Assembly: GCA_964035545.1 (NCBI GenBank)
Contig: CAXIUT010000073.1
Coordinates: forward strand, 372,001 to 436,000
Reading direction: 5' to 3'
DNA length: 64,000 nucleotides
DNA from: Bugula neritina
Lineage: Eukaryota > Bryozoa > Gymnolaemata > Cheilostomatida > Bugulidae
The notes under the pieces are model-generated. The model ran no database searches and was not told where the DNA came from. It saw nothing but the letters and a program-made list of their open reading frames with translations. Made by a program: the position numbers and the translations under genes. This document shows positions 43,087-56,245 of this stretch, one piece after another. Numbering within the stretch: the stretch's first letter is position 1; the number at the start of each line of letters is the position of its first letter.

Positions 43087-46000
43087 TTGTCCATCAGCAA
43101 AAGTTTGCGCCTTGCAGTTATTATGGAAATACCAGTGATGCTGGAAGACCTTTGCATTGTACACCCGCCTTGACTATTGAAGTTAGATGTTTTATTTTCC
43201 CATCCCCTCTCCCGCCCCCCTGTCCCCTCTAACAACCGGCAATCCTGACTCATGTGAATTGTGTTATTGTTCTAGAGTTGGCCCATGGGCCTACAGTATA
43301 CGATTTGAAGCTTTATAGTTTACAGGCAGTCGAGATGAGTCACTGCTGAAACCCATTTTATTAGTAGACTATATTGCTCTTCAATCATCAGTTTTCATAT
43401 TAAAACAGAAAGCTCATCTGCAGCGCCATTTCACAGTGTTATATTTTGCCAGAGCAATAACTAATTTTAGATGCCTTTGCAAACATATGAGAAATAAATG
43501 AGTCATTCTATGAAAAGAGGTGTTTGCAGCACTTGTCCACTTTTGATTTACACGCGGCATGGAAACTTTTGTAGTTTTAAATAATGTCTCCAAATTCATC
43601 ACTTGCATGTGTTTAGATACTTGATGAAAATTTTCATGCAAAACTTGATGCCTGCTTCAAAGACACCAGTGCTTAATTACTGTGTTAACTGTATTGGCAC
43701 GTTGCCATGAGATATTTGGTAATATTTCGCATCACAACAAACTCTTCAGAAAGTTAAGAAAATCAGTCTAGAAAGTTAATGAAATAAACCTACCAGAGAG
43801 AGTAAGCCAGATGTAACAAGTAGATCCAAAACAAGTTGATAAACAATTGAAGTTGAAGTCTCCATGTAGTCAACACGTTAGTCCTAATGTCAAATGCAAA
43901 CGTCTGCAACCAAACTGTGTAGACTTCATGAGCTGGTTAGCTGACAGGAGAGATTAAAGTTCTTAACTCTTGTGTGTATAGTGATGCCCATCTTGAACTA
44001 GAGATGGCTGACTGAAGACTGCTACTTTGTGAAAATTGACAATGCATATTAATATTATTCATTGTTGAGATTCACGACTGCCATAAACAATGATAAAATA
44101 TTCATTGTTGGTACTACTGAGTAGAATAAAATATAATATAATATTATTTTCTGGACAGATAAATAATATCAAATGCATATTATAACTTACCATAAATATA
44201 CAGTGCTTCACATCTTCACCTTTTTCTGCAATGTTATTTCTTTGCAGTTAGAAGTACTAGCTGAATATGTGACTATGAAACATAACCCTTCAATTTCATT
44301 GCACCAGCACCAGTTGCAAGATAGGTGTATTGAGAGTTATCTTTCCCAAAATTTTGTTCTTGGTGTTTATACGAAGCAGACACAGGCTAATATTAGTTTT
44401 GTTATTTGCAAGAGTTTTTCTGTCTGATTGTCCATCAGCAAAAGTTTGCGCCTTGCAGTTATTATGGAAATACCAGTGATGCTGGAAGACCTTTGCATTG
44501 TACACCCGCCTTGACTATTGAAGTTAGATGTTTTATTTTCCCATCCCCTCTCCCGCCCCCCTGTCCCCTCTAACAACCGGCAATCCTGACTCATGTGAAT
44601 TGTGTTATTGTTCTAGAGTTGGCCCATGGGCCTACAGTATACGATTTGAAGCTTTATAGTTTACAGGCAGTCGAGATGAGTCACTGCTGAAACCCATTTT
44701 ATTAGTAGACTATATTGCTCTTCAATCATCAGTTTTCATATTAAAACAGAAAGCTCATCTGCAGCGCCATTTCACAGTGTTATATTTTGCTAGAGCAATA
44801 ACTAATTTTAGATGCCTTTGCAAACATATGAGAAATAAATGAGTCATTCTATGAAAAGAGGTGTTTGCAGCACTTGTCCACTTTTGATTTACACGCGGCA
44901 TCGAAACTTTTGTAGTTTTAAATAATGTCTCCAAATTCATCACTTGCATGTGTTTAGATACTTGATGAAAATGTTTATGCAAAATTTGATGCCTGCTTCA
45001 AAGACACCAGTGCTTAATTACTGTGTTAACTGTATTGGCACGTTGCCATGAGATATTTGGTAATATTTCGCATCACAACAAACTCTTCAGAAAGTTAAGA
45101 AAATCAGTCTAGAAAGTTAATGAAATAAACCTACCAGAGAGAGTAAGCCAGATGTAACAAGTAGATCCAAAACAAGTTGATTAACAATTGAAGTTGAAGT
45201 CTCGATGTAGTCAACACTTTAGTCCTAACGTCAAATGCTAACGTCTGCAACCAAACTGTGAAGACTTCATGAGCTGGTTAGCTGACAGGACACATTAAAG
45301 TTCTTAACTCTTGTGTGTATAGTGATGCCCATCTTGAACTAGAGATGGCTGACTGAAGACTGCTACTTTGTGAAAATTGACAATGCATATTATTATTATT
45401 CATTGTTGAGATTCACGACTGCCATAAACAATGATAAAATATTCATTGTTGGTACTACTGAGTAGAATAAAATATAATATAATATTATTTTCTGGAAAGA
45501 TAAATAATATCAAATGCATATTATAACTTACCATAAATCTACAGTGCTTCACATCTTCACCTTTTTCTGCAATGTTATTTCTTTGCAGTTAGAAGTACTA
45601 GCTGAATATATGACTATGAAACATAACCCTTCAATTTCATTGCACCAGCACCAGTTGCAAGATAGGTGTGTTGGGAGTTATCTTTCCTAAAAATTTGTTC
45701 TTGGTGTTTATACGAAGCAGACACAGGCTAATATTAGTTTTGTTATTTGCAAGAGTTTTTCTGTCTGATTGTCCATCAGCAAAAGTTTGCGCCTTGCAGT
45801 TATTATGGAAATACCAGTGATGCTGGAAGACCTTTGCATTGTACACCCGCCTTGACTATTGAAGTTAGATGTTTTATTTTCCCATCCCCTCTCCCGCCCC
45901 CCCGTCCCCTCTAAAAACCGGCAATCCTGACTCATGTGAATTGTGTTATTGTTCTAGAGTTGGCCCATGGGCCTACAGTATACGATTTGAAGCTTTATAG

Positions 46001-49000
46001 TTTACAGGCAGTCGAGATGAGTCACTGCTGAAACCCATTTTATTAGTAGACTATATTGCTCTTCAATCATCAGTTTTCATATTAAACGAGAAAGCTCATC
46101 TGCAGCGCCATTTCACAGTGTTATATTTTGCCAGAGCAATAACTAATTTTAGATGCCTTTGCAAACATATGAGAAATAAATGAGTCATTCTATGAAAAGA
46201 GGTGTTTGCAGCACTTGTCCACTTTTGATTTACACGCGGCATGGAAACTTTTGTAGTTTTAAATAATGTCTCCAAATTCATCACTTGCATGTGTTTAGAT
46301 ACTTGATGAAAATTTTCATGCAAAACTTGATGCCTGCTTCAAAGACACCAGTGCTTAATTACTGTGTTAACTGTATTGGCACGTTGCCATGAGATATTTG
46401 GTAATATTTCGCATCACAACAAACTCTTCAGAAAGTTAAGAAAATCAGTCTAGAAAGTTAATGAAATAAACCTACCAGAGAGAGTAAGCCAGATGTAACA
46501 AGTAGATCCAAAACAAGTTGATAAACAATTGAAGTTGAAGTCTCCATGTAGTCAACACGTTAGTCCTAATGTCAAATGCAAACGTCTGCAACCAAACTGT
46601 GTAGACTTCATGAGCTGGTTAGCTGACAGGAGAGATTAAAGTTCTTAACTCTTGTGTGTATAGTGATGCCCATCTTGAACCAGAGATGGCTGACTGAAGA
46701 CTGCTACTTTGTGAAAATTGACAATGCATATTATTATTATTCATTGTTGAGATTCACGACTGCCATAAACAATGATAAAATATTCATTGTTGGTACTACT
46801 GAGTAGAATAAAATATAATATAATATTATTTTCTGGACAGATAAATAATATCAAATGCATATTATAACTTACCATAAATATACAGTGCTTCACATCTTCA
46901 CCTTTTTCTGCAATGTTATTTCTTTGCAGTTAGAAGTACTAGCTGAATATATGACTATGAAACATAACCCTTCAATTTCATTGCACCAGCACCAGTTGCA
47001 AGATAGGTGTATTGAGAGATATCTTTCCCAAAATTTTGTTCTTGGTGTTTATACGAAGCAGACACAGGCTAATATTAGTTTTGTTATTTGCAAGAGTTTT
47101 TCTGTCTGATTGTCCATCAGCAAAAGTTTGCGCCTTGCAGTTATTATGGAAATACCAGTGATGCTGGAAGACCTTTGCATTGTACACCCGCCTTGACTAT
47201 TGAAGTTAGATGTTTTATTTTCCCATCCCCTCTCCCGCCCCCCTGTCCCCTCTAACAACCGGCAATCCTGACTCATGTGAATTGTGTTATTGTTCTAGAG
47301 TTGGCCCATGGGCCTACAGTATACGATTTGAAGCTTTATAGTTTACAGGCAGTCGAGATGAGTCACTGCTGAAACCCATTTTATTAGTAGACTATATTGC
47401 TCTTCAATCATCAGTTTTCATATTAAAACAGAAAGCTCATCTGCAGCGCCATTTCACAGTGTTATATTTTGCTAGAGCAATAACTAATTTTAGATGCCTT
47501 TGCAAACATATGAGAAATAAATGAGTCATTCTATGAAAAGAGGTGTTTGCAGCACTTGTCCACTTTTGATTTACACGCGGCATCGAAACTTTTGTAGTTT
47601 TAAATAATGTCTCCAAATTCATCACTTGCATGTGTTTAGATACTTGATGAAAATGTTTATGCAAAATTTGATGCCTGCTTCAAAGACACCAGTGCTTAAT
47701 TACTGTGTTAACTGTATTGGCACGTTGCCATGAGATATTTGGTAATATTTCGCATCACAACAAACTCTTCAGAAAGTTAAGAAAATCAGTCTAGAAAGTT
47801 AATGAAATAAACCTACCAGAGAGAGTAAGCCAGATGTAACAAGTAGATCCAAAACAAGTTGATTAACAATTGAAGTTGAAGTCTCGATGTAGTCAACACT
47901 TTAGTCCTAACGTCAAATGCTAACGTCTGCAACCAAACTGTGAAGACTTCATGAGCTGGTTAGCTGACAGGACACATTAAAGTTCTTAACTCTTGTGTGT
48001 ATAGTGATGCCCATCTTGAACTAGAGATGGCTGACTGAAGACTGCTACTTTGTGAAAATTGACAATGCATATTATTATTATTCATTGTTGAGATTCACGA
48101 CTGCCATAAACAATGATAAAATATTCATTGTTGGTACTACTGAGTAGAATAAAATATAATATAATATTATTTTCTGGACAGATAAATAATATCAAATGCA
48201 TATTATAACTTACCATAAATCTACAGTGCTTCACATCTTCACCTTTTTCTGCAATGTTATTTCTTTGCAGTTAGAAGTACTAGCTGAATATGTGACTATG
48301 AAACATAACCCTTCAATTTCATTGCACCAGCACCAGTTGCAAGATAGGTGTATTGAGAGTTATCTTTCCCAAAATTTTGTTCTTGGTGTTTATACGAAGC
48401 AGACACAGGCTAATATTAGTTTTGTTATTTGCAAGAGTTTTTCTGTCTGATTGTCCATCAGCAAAAGTTTGCGCCTTGCAGTTATTATGGAAATACCAGT
48501 GATGCTGGAAGACCTTTGCATTGTACACCCGCCTTGACTATTGAAGTTAGATGTTTTATTTTCCCATCCCCTCTCCCGCCCCCCTGTCCCCTCTAACAAC
48601 CGGCAATCCTGACTCATGTGAATTGTGTTATTGTTCTAGAGTTGGCCCATGGGCCTACAGTATACGATTTGAAGCTTTATAGTTTACAGGCAGTCGAGAT
48701 GAGTCACTGCTGAAACCCATTTTATTAGTAGACTATATTGCTCTTCAATCATCAGTTTTCATATTAAAACAGAAAGCTCATCTGCAGCGCCATTTCACAG
48801 TGTTATATTTTGCTAGAGCAATAACTAATTTTAGATGCCTTTGCAAACATATGAGAAATAAATGAGTCATTCTATGAAAAGAGGTGTTTGCAGCACTTGT
48901 CCACTTTTGATTTACACGCGGCATCGAAACTTTTGTAGTTTTAAATAATGTCTCCAAATTCATCACTTGCATGTGTTTAGATACTTGATGAAAATGTTTA

Positions 49001-49621
49001 TGCAAAATTTGATGCCTGCTTCAAAGACACCAGTGCTTAATTACTGTGTTAACTGTATTGGCACGTTGCCATGAGATATTTGGTAATATTTCGCATCACA
49101 ACAAACTCTTCAGAAAGTTAAGAAAATCAGTCTAGAAAGTTAATGAAATAAACCTACCAGAGAGAGTAAGCCAGATGTAACAAGTAGATCCAAAACAAGT
49201 TGATTAACAATTGAAGTTGAAGTCTCGATGTAGTCAACACTTTAGTCCTAACGTCAAATGCTAACGTCTGCAACCAAACTGTGAAGACTTCATGAGCTGG
49301 TTAGCTGACAGGACACATTAAAGTTCTTAACTCTTGTGTGTATAGTGATGCCCATCTTGAACTAGAGAGGGCTGACTGAAGACTGCTACTTTGTGAAAAT
49401 TGACAATGCATATTATTATTATTCATTGTTGAGATTCACGACTGCCATAAACAATGATAAAATATTCATTGTTGGTACTACTGAGTAGAATAAAATATAA
49501 TATAATATTATTTTCTGGAAAGATAAATAATATCAAATGCATATTATAACTTACCATAAATCTACAGTGCTTCACATCTTCACCTTTTTCTGCAATGTTA
49601 TTTCTTTGCAGTTAGAAGTAC

Positions 49622-49624
49622 TAG
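49622..49624. repeat. Target site duplication of the Academ-like element, left copy
   Basis: TAG. Intact monomers read GTACTAGCTGAATATATG. Here GTACTAG is followed by the element end TAGTGGGGGTGCC, and TAG is repeated before CTGAATATATG at 56246-56248. Confidence 0.85.
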
Positions 49625-50250
49625 TAGTGGGGGTGCCAACATGCAAAAATGGGCGGGTGGAGCACATCAATACTAACCTTTGTTGCTATATATCACTGCA
49701 AAGCTAACATTCTACTGATCTCAGATCTGCGAGTACCTTTTTTGTATCTGGGGGGGTTCTCTCGTGAGAGGGGTGGATATACAGGGGTTCAGCATTTTTC
49801 AAGGGGGGACTATGGAACTCTAAATATTTAATTTTTTGAGTAGTTTAGGTTTGAAATTAAAAATATTTTCAAGAAAGGCTGTACACATATGAAACTTTCT
49901 CTAACAAAATTTTTGACCAAAAATAAAAAATTGGGCGGAGCCTATAATACGACAAACTACTTTTTTGCATATACCTGGTATTCTCTAAACTGCTACTTTT
50001 CTGTTCTAGCATTTAGAATGTTGATTTTTGGTATGAAAATACTCTATTGTGTTTTGATAATGCTCTCCGGTTTTCATTACATTCTGAACTATATAACTTC
50101 TTTCCCAACCATAACAAATAAAAAACATAAAACGGGAGTTATCTCCTCCGTTATAAATTATTGCATTTCTACCCAATAATTTTGCTCTTTGTTGATAGAA
50201 ACAACATCAGCATAATAAAAATGTATTCTTAGTGTATTTATATTAGCTTA
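49625..50250. repeat. Academ-like element, left terminal inverted repeat
   Basis: Pairs with 55620-56245 with scattered mismatches. The outer 200 bp are G-rich (TGGGGGTGCC, GGGCGGGTGG, a GGGGGGG run, AAGGGGGGAC) and include the near-palindrome CTCTCGTGAGAG and CAGATCTG. The inner part is AT-rich. Open frames here (for example 49649-49831 and 49889-50179, plus) have no recognisable content and are not called. Confidence 0.93.
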
Positions 50251-50577
50251 TTGGCTTATTTTGAATAATTGCTTACAATCAATACTATTAATATTCAATA
50301 TTTACTGTATAAATTAAGTGTCAGCAATAATTAACAGACCACTAATATTCGATTTTTTATCCATAAGTATAGTAACATAAAATATGGTTCATAAAAAAGT
50401 TATATTATGATTTCAGCATCATAAGCAATTACTATGCTCTTTTATATCAGATATTGGTTGAAATTTTTAATTGTATTTATTTATAAATAAGATAGTATTT
50501 AAATTTTAATTTACAATAGATCAAGCTTTATTACAAAGTTTTGTTATCTCTAGCGTTTATATACCAAAATAAATGTA
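50251..50577. other. AT-rich spacer downstream of the transposase gene
   Basis: Between the left TIR and the stop codon. Very AT-rich with no gene seen. It would hold the 3' untranslated region and polyadenylation signal of the minus-strand gene. Confidence 0.6.
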
Positions 50578-53500
50578 TTATAATTCTTCATCAGAACTGT
50601 CTTTGTTGCCATCATCATCATGATTAGGCTCTTCGTTTGAAAAAGAAGACTGGCCACTTTTGTTGTTGCAATCGAAACATTCACATAAACCACAGCATTT
50701 CATCATCAGGCGCTTGCATTTGCATGCTTTACTCTTACAGCCTGCTTTTTTGCATTTACATGCTGTTAAAATCACATCTGCATTACTCTCAAAATCATAT
50801 TTTATTGGAGTCAAGTTAGTATCCCAACCATGGTCAAAAACTGGCTGATGAAGTAAAATAGGTGTTAAAGCAAGCTGCCAAAGTGTAACTTGATAGTTGG
50901 CTCGTTTCACGTGATATTTTAGGGAATTCCTGCTAGGTGGTAGCTGTGCTTCACTGGAGACATTTTTTAAAGCCAATATTTTGTATCTTGCTTCAGTGAT
51001 ATCATCATAGGCACCGTATAGGTTGGAGACAAATCGTTCACACTCCAAGTATGTTTCATCTGATAATGGGGACCAATCATCAGAACCTAAAGACAGATTA
51101 TAGCTTTCCTTTTCAAGTACCTCCAAAGCACGCTTTTTAGATATTCGGAAGATAGAACTTACTGAGTCACAACCTGTAAGTGCATGGAGTGATAACAGAT
51201 TCTTGAGAACTTTTTGTGGAATGTTTTTGGCCAATTCAGAAAGAGATATATATCTTCTGTGACTCCCCATTCCAACAAAAATTACTACATCTTTTTTAGC
51301 CTGCTCAGTTAAAACATTACTAAGATGGTGAAGCGCAATAATAGCAACATCGGTATCTACTGATCTTATTACTACCAAATCGTAATCACTCAGTGCATCA
51401 GCTGCGTGAAGGATTAATCTCGTGTCTGCTTCATCATGATTGGATTTCAATTTGTTACAATTGTAACGATAGTTGTTTTGCAGAACACAGACTTCTTTGG
51501 CGCTGCACACTAAAAATGTACCAGCTGGAATTTTCTCAATATGTCTACTCCACACCTTCACTATGTAATCTACCAACTCATTTTTGTTGTGAATATTGCT
51601 CAGAAAAGCACTCCAGTTTTTAGGAACAGGCACGTTGTCATGAATAATGGAAATAGAGCACATCTGTTGGGCACCCCGTCTAATACGCTCTTGTGCTTTA
51701 ATTGATGTTTCAGAATACACGTCAAACACTACATCAACCCTTGTATATCCTTTGCCACATTCAAGAAATATTTCCAACATCTTCAGAGCGTAGTTATAAA
51801 AAGTGCCTGATGTTTTTGTCGAGTGAAGTATGCACATACCATCAATAATGATGGATTTGTTGGTGGACAGTTGACTATCATCATTGGAGACCCTGTTTCC
51901 AAGATATTTCTGTTCCAAAATATGCATTAGTTGCGATTTGCATGTTTTTCTCATCTGTCCGTTTTCAGTAAAGAGAGCAAGAGGAATGGGGCCAATTTCT
52001 TTCTCTAGAACTGTATGCAAATCTACTTCTCGGCTTTTGGCACTTATGAGAAGTTTAGCAAATGATATTTTAGGAACTTTTGGTTTAATGGCCGGTTGAA
52101 GTGATTTAGCCACAAAGTCAAAGGAAGGGATTTTAAGCCGGTGAATAGCAGTGTAAAATGGTTTTATTGCATTCACAAGTCTATCTTGAATAAACTTTTG
52201 AGCCGTTTCTGCTCCCTGAGCCATAGCAGTCACTATTGACAAGGAGGTCTCCGCATCGGGACTTACTCCAGTAGCAATATTGATAAGTTCAGTTGAATTA
52301 TTGCTAAACAACTTAACATCAAACTGCTGTAATGTAAAAAGAATTGCTTGTATATCAATCTCATCCTTCATAGTTGTAATGATTGTGTCTTCCTTGTGTA
52401 GTGTTGATGGCTGTGAGGCTATTTGGCAAAAATCCTTTTGCAAAGAAAGCAGTTGGGCTCTGATATGACTAGTTAAGAACCATTTTGTCCGAGCTTCTTC
52501 GTGGTTGCTGATGCCAATAATACCTCCAGATGTTTTACTGTCTCGGTTCAAAGTTTGCTCCAAGACCTGATCTGGAGCCATACCTGCAAATTTTTTTCCT
52601 GTCCTGTTTACGGTGAATGAACCCTTTGCAAACATTCCATAAACTTCTGGAGCAGATTCAGGCAAATTTAGCATATCAATAAGGTATATAGGCAGCCACC
52701 TTGAGTAGTTTGTACGATCATACGCAAAAAATACTGGTAGCATTGCCTGCATGCTGTCCAAATATAATTGCCAGTTACCACTACGCTCAGCTCGAATAAA
52801 TCCCAACATGGCTTCTACTGCATGAAGGTAGGAATTCCAGAACATTGAAAGGTTAGATTTTAATTTAGTATCAGAATCAAACTTTTTTATAGCAGTAGCA
52901 ACTTTATCTGCAACAGTGGTCCATTCACGTAAGTCATCATCAGTGGAAATATTATGAGAATCTAATGGGTCAAACTGATCATTTTCATGAAGCCATTCCG
53001 AAAGAGATTTTAGTTTCTGCCTTGATATTGCCTCATACAAAATCTTGTGTGCCCGTACACCTCTGTTATAATGCTTACCACATAGCACCTGTTTTACTGT
53101 AACTTCAGAATATATATCACTGTGCACAAGAACTTGGGCGAGGCCGCTTGATTTTACCATTGTGCCAAGTGCTGCGATGTAATTCATCAGGATATGAAAA
53201 CCGCCCATTCGAATTATTGTGTTTGAAAATTCAGTTGGTTTGTTCCATTGAATCTCTTTGGCAATCTTGTAGATAGCTTGGTCAAATGTAATTACTGAAT
53301 GTTTCTGCTTTAAAACTTCCATAGTTTTCTTTAGCTGCAGAAGAATTGTATAAATTGTTGATGGATCTGTTGATGGTGCATTAATCATTGGGCAATACCC
53401 AATGACTGATCTTTTATTATCTTCTGTGGCAACCAAATTTCTTACATTAAAGCTACTCCAGCTGGGGCAGTTATGTGTAGAAGGATTTATATCCAATTGA

Positions 53501-55442
53501 AATAGTTTGATTGGGGCAAGTCTTGCCAATAGCCATGCTGTGTTTAGATTACATGAATCCTCAAGTGACTTTTTCATATTCAGCAATGTTTCTTGACTAA
53601 GTTTTGTGATTGCCCTAGATTCTCGAAAAGCTGGGGGATCGATTTTTGGTTTTCTAAGTTCAATAAATTTGATTTCCTGTAGCTGTCTGCAAGAATCAGT
53701 GCTCAGTGATCTTTCTCTAGTTCTAATGATTGTCTTCATTTCAGCTCCAATAGAACCTTCCTGAATCAAAATCATTGTGGTGCCATGTGTTGTATTCTTT
53801 CCGTCAACCGTGTCTTCCAAAAAATCATCATTGTCTGCTGCTGCTTGTATAAAGCCATGTGATGCTGGTCGAATATTGGATGGAATCACAACTCCACGAT
53901 CAACTGCCGAGTTTATTTCATTAACCGCTGCCGCCGTTTCTAATCTCAACAATTCCGTGTATGAACAACTGTGGCCTAGTTTATTTAGTTGCTCAATAAC
54001 CTGCTTGCTTCCAGTTAAATGTCTTACTGCTGTTCCCAATAAAACTTGCTTAGGGGTGATTTTGTTTGTCACTGATGCAATGATATCATGTGCAATAGCT
54101 GATTTCCCAGGCTCCTTTGTTCCAAGTTCATCAAGAAATAACCTGAGACTATTTGGGATCACACTCTGTAAGCTCTCTAAGCATATGTTGAAGGTTTCTG
54201 TTTGTTTCCAGGCATTTATTATGTCATTGCGAATTATATGTGATATTTCTTTTATGCTATCTGCTTCCGTAGTCTGTTTAGGTGGTTTAATCTTTGATGA
54301 ATATGATGAATTGATTATATCATGAACTTTCAATTTGCTATGCAAAATTATTTTTTCATTTTTTCCAAGATCAATTACTGAAACCCTGTCACTAAATTGT
54401 GATTTGAACGATCTCATGATGCTGTAGCTCCTTCTTTCATTGTCATCTGTTAAAACACGATATCTGTTGATAATTTCTTCTTCCCTAAAAGCTCTACCCT
54501 GTTCTAGCTCAATTCGAATTTCTTCAAAAATTTCTTCAATTTGATCTTGAACACAGCTTTTCTTACCGCCACTGGTAGAAGGGCAATATTTATTTAATTT
54601 TGCTTCATAGATGAAGTTAGTATAGCACTTTTTGTGATATTTTACCTCCGCTGCAACAAGGTCAATGTTAAGCAGTCTCCCTCGGATTACTTGATTGCTG
54701 CATTGTTCAATAGTTTCTTCTATTTTAAAATTAGCTTTGTCTGTTGAGAAAGCCACCAGGTTGCCTTTTCTCCAAGTTTGTGACTGACAGAACACACATA
54801 ATTTATTATCAAATGACAAATACTGCTGACTCCGTGTTTTCTTTACTGGGGAAAATGAGTGATCTGAATCTGCTTGTTCTGTAGACACTGTGGGAGTTGA
54901 CACCTTTCTTCTGCGATGTGTATAGCAAGATTTGTGATATACAATTTCATCTTCATTCTTTTTTACCTAGAATGTGGTTATGAACAGGCTTATATATGAA
55001 GGATGTATAAAGTTAAATATATAATAAATATTTATGCTGCAGTTTACTAAAACAAATATGAAAAGGTGGATATTTACTACTAACCTGACTTAATTCATTT
55101 GCAGTTAGTGTTGTTTGCACTGTACTTATATTCTTGGCTTTAACCACTTTTTCATCAGTTACTTGACAGCAATAAACACATTTGCTTGGTCTGTAATGGT
55201 ACAGGAATTCTTTGGCACTGGCAAAATTCTGTAATTACATCACCATAGATGGTAAATACATGCTAGCATAACAGAAGACAAAGCAGAAAGTTTTAGTATG
55301 CATTAGAATTTAGATGCTTGGAATTTTAGCATTAGTATTTTTAGCCAATAGCAGACTAAATTAAATCAAAAGTTGGATTATAAAATAGACATCTTTAAAC
55401 ACATGTTTTATTATATTAGAAAAATAAGATTTTACTTACCAT
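50578..55442 (-). CDS. Academ-type transposase, three exons, 1511 residues
   Basis: Exon 1 supplies only the ATG (55440-55442), followed by GTAAGT. Exon 2 is 55085-55228 (acceptor TTACAG, donor CAG/GTTAGT). Exon 3 is 50578-54966 (acceptor TTCTAG). Both introns (211 and 118 bp) are phase 0. The long open frame's apparent start at 54903 is GTG and not a true start. Two zinc-like modules open the protein: C18-x2-C21 with H60-x2-C63, and C106-x2-C109 with H160-x2-C163. A nuclease-like region at about 1085-1330 has IIIDGMC, DEADTRLILHAA, RSVDTDVAII and ALTGCDSVSSIF, matching the acidic and helix-hairpin motifs of XPG/FEN1/PIN nucleases. A ten-Cys CXC region (about 1448-1478, CKCKKAGCKSKACKC) precedes an acidic tail. 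The middle third is helical and unrecognised. Confidence 0.82.
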
Positions 55443-55619
55443 GATATGTGATGATTCACATTTTCTTGAACTGAGAATACTGAAGCATGCTGCCTTTACA
55501 TGATGTCAAGGTCAAGGGTATTAGGCAATTTCAAGAGATGAAAAATCTCAAATTTGGGTGAAAGGGGAATTATTCAAATTTTCTATTCAAAATGAGCTAA
55601 CATAAATACACTAAGCTAA
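55443..55619. other. Presumed 5' untranslated and promoter region of the transposase gene
   Basis: Lies between exon 1 and the right TIR. The frame of the start codon stays open for about 21 codons upstream with no other ATG, so the start at 55442 is the first available. A TAAATACACTAAG motif occurs twice around 55605-55640, at the inner TIR border, explaining why the two TIRs lose register there. Confidence 0.5.
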
Positions 55620-56245
55620 TAAGCTAATATAAATACACTAAGAATACATTTTTATTATGCTGATGTTGTTTCTATCAACAAAGAGCAATATTATTGGGTA
55701 GAAATGCAATAATTTATAACGAAGGAGATAACTCCCGTTTTATGGTTTTTATTTGTTATGGTTGGGAAAGAAGTTATATAGTTCAGAATGTAATGAAAAC
55801 TGGAGAACATTATTAGAACACAATAGGGTATTTTCATACCAAAAATCAACATTCTAAATGCTAGAACAGAAAAGTAGCAGTTTAGAGAATATCAGGTATA
55901 TGCAAAAAAGTAGTTTGTCATATTATAGGCTCCGCCCACTTTTTTATTTTTGGTCAAAAATTTTGTTAGAGAAAGTTTCATATGTGTACAGCCTTTCTTG
56001 AAAATATTTTTAATTTCAAACCTAAACTACTCAAAAAATTAAATATTTAGAGTTCCATAGTCCCCCCTTGAAAAATGCTGAACCCCTGTATATCCACCCC
56101 TCTCACGAGAGAACCCCCCCAGATACAAAAAAGGTACTCGCAGATCTGAGATCAGTAGAATGTTAGCTTTTCAGTGATATATAGCAACAAAGGTTAGTAT
56201 TGATGTGCTCCACCCGCCCATTTTTGCATGTTGGCACCCCCACTA
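55620..56245. repeat. Academ-like element, right terminal inverted repeat
   Basis: Reverse complement of 49625-50250 with scattered single-base differences (for example CTGCAAAGC versus CTGAAAAGC near the end). It faces the 5' end of the gene and probably contains promoter sequence. Confidence 0.93.

Larger units (their letters stand above)
25078..49624. repeat. Satellite array, central block (subfamily A then B)
   Basis: Monomers start at 25092, 26438, 27784, 29130, 30476, 31822, 33168, 34514, 35860, 37206, 38552 and 39898 (exactly 1346 bp apart). They continue at 41239, 42580, 43921, 45262, 46603, 47944 and 49285 (1341 bp). The second group is subfamily B, marked by GGCCCATGGGCC in place of GGACCATGGGCC, GGAGAGATTAAAG or GGACACATTAAAG near the start, and a shorter TCTAGAAAG piece. 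Two higher-order patterns are visible: a dimer in A (29130-31821 versus 31822-34513) and a trimer of 4023 bp in B (41239-45261 versus 45262-49284). No gene is recognised in this block. Confidence 0.97.
49625..56245. mobile_element. Academ-like DNA transposon, 6.6 kb
   Basis: The termini are TAGTGGGGGTGCC...GGCACCCCCACTA, with inverted repeats of about 626 bp and a 3-bp TAG duplication. Removing 49625-56248 restores an exact 1341-bp satellite monomer, so the boundaries are secure. The only gene encodes a large protein with an XPG/FEN1-like nuclease region and a C-terminal Cys-rich CXC motif. Those two traits and 3-4-bp duplications are known for the Academ superfamily. The family name rests on domain logic because no database comparison was possible. 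The gene appears intact and only one monomer carries the element, so insertion postdates the last local amplification of the array. Confidence 0.8.

Noticed and set aside
49649-50179. Two plus-strand frames (60 and 96 codons) in the left TIR of the Academ-like element
   Set aside because: Low-complexity content in an inverted repeat, not kept open in the right TIR copy.
54901-54903. GTG at 54903 as translation start of the transposase
   Set aside because: The frame continues upstream to a good splice acceptor, and an ATG with canonical donor and a linking exon give a complete in-frame start.
49625-56245. Classification as CACTA/EnSpm or PIF/Harbinger because of the CACTA string and 3-bp duplication
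   Set aside because: CACTA elements begin 5'-CACTA, whereas here the 3' end reads CACTA; the duplication TAG is not the TWA of Harbinger, and the protein has XPG and CXC signatures instead of those transposases.
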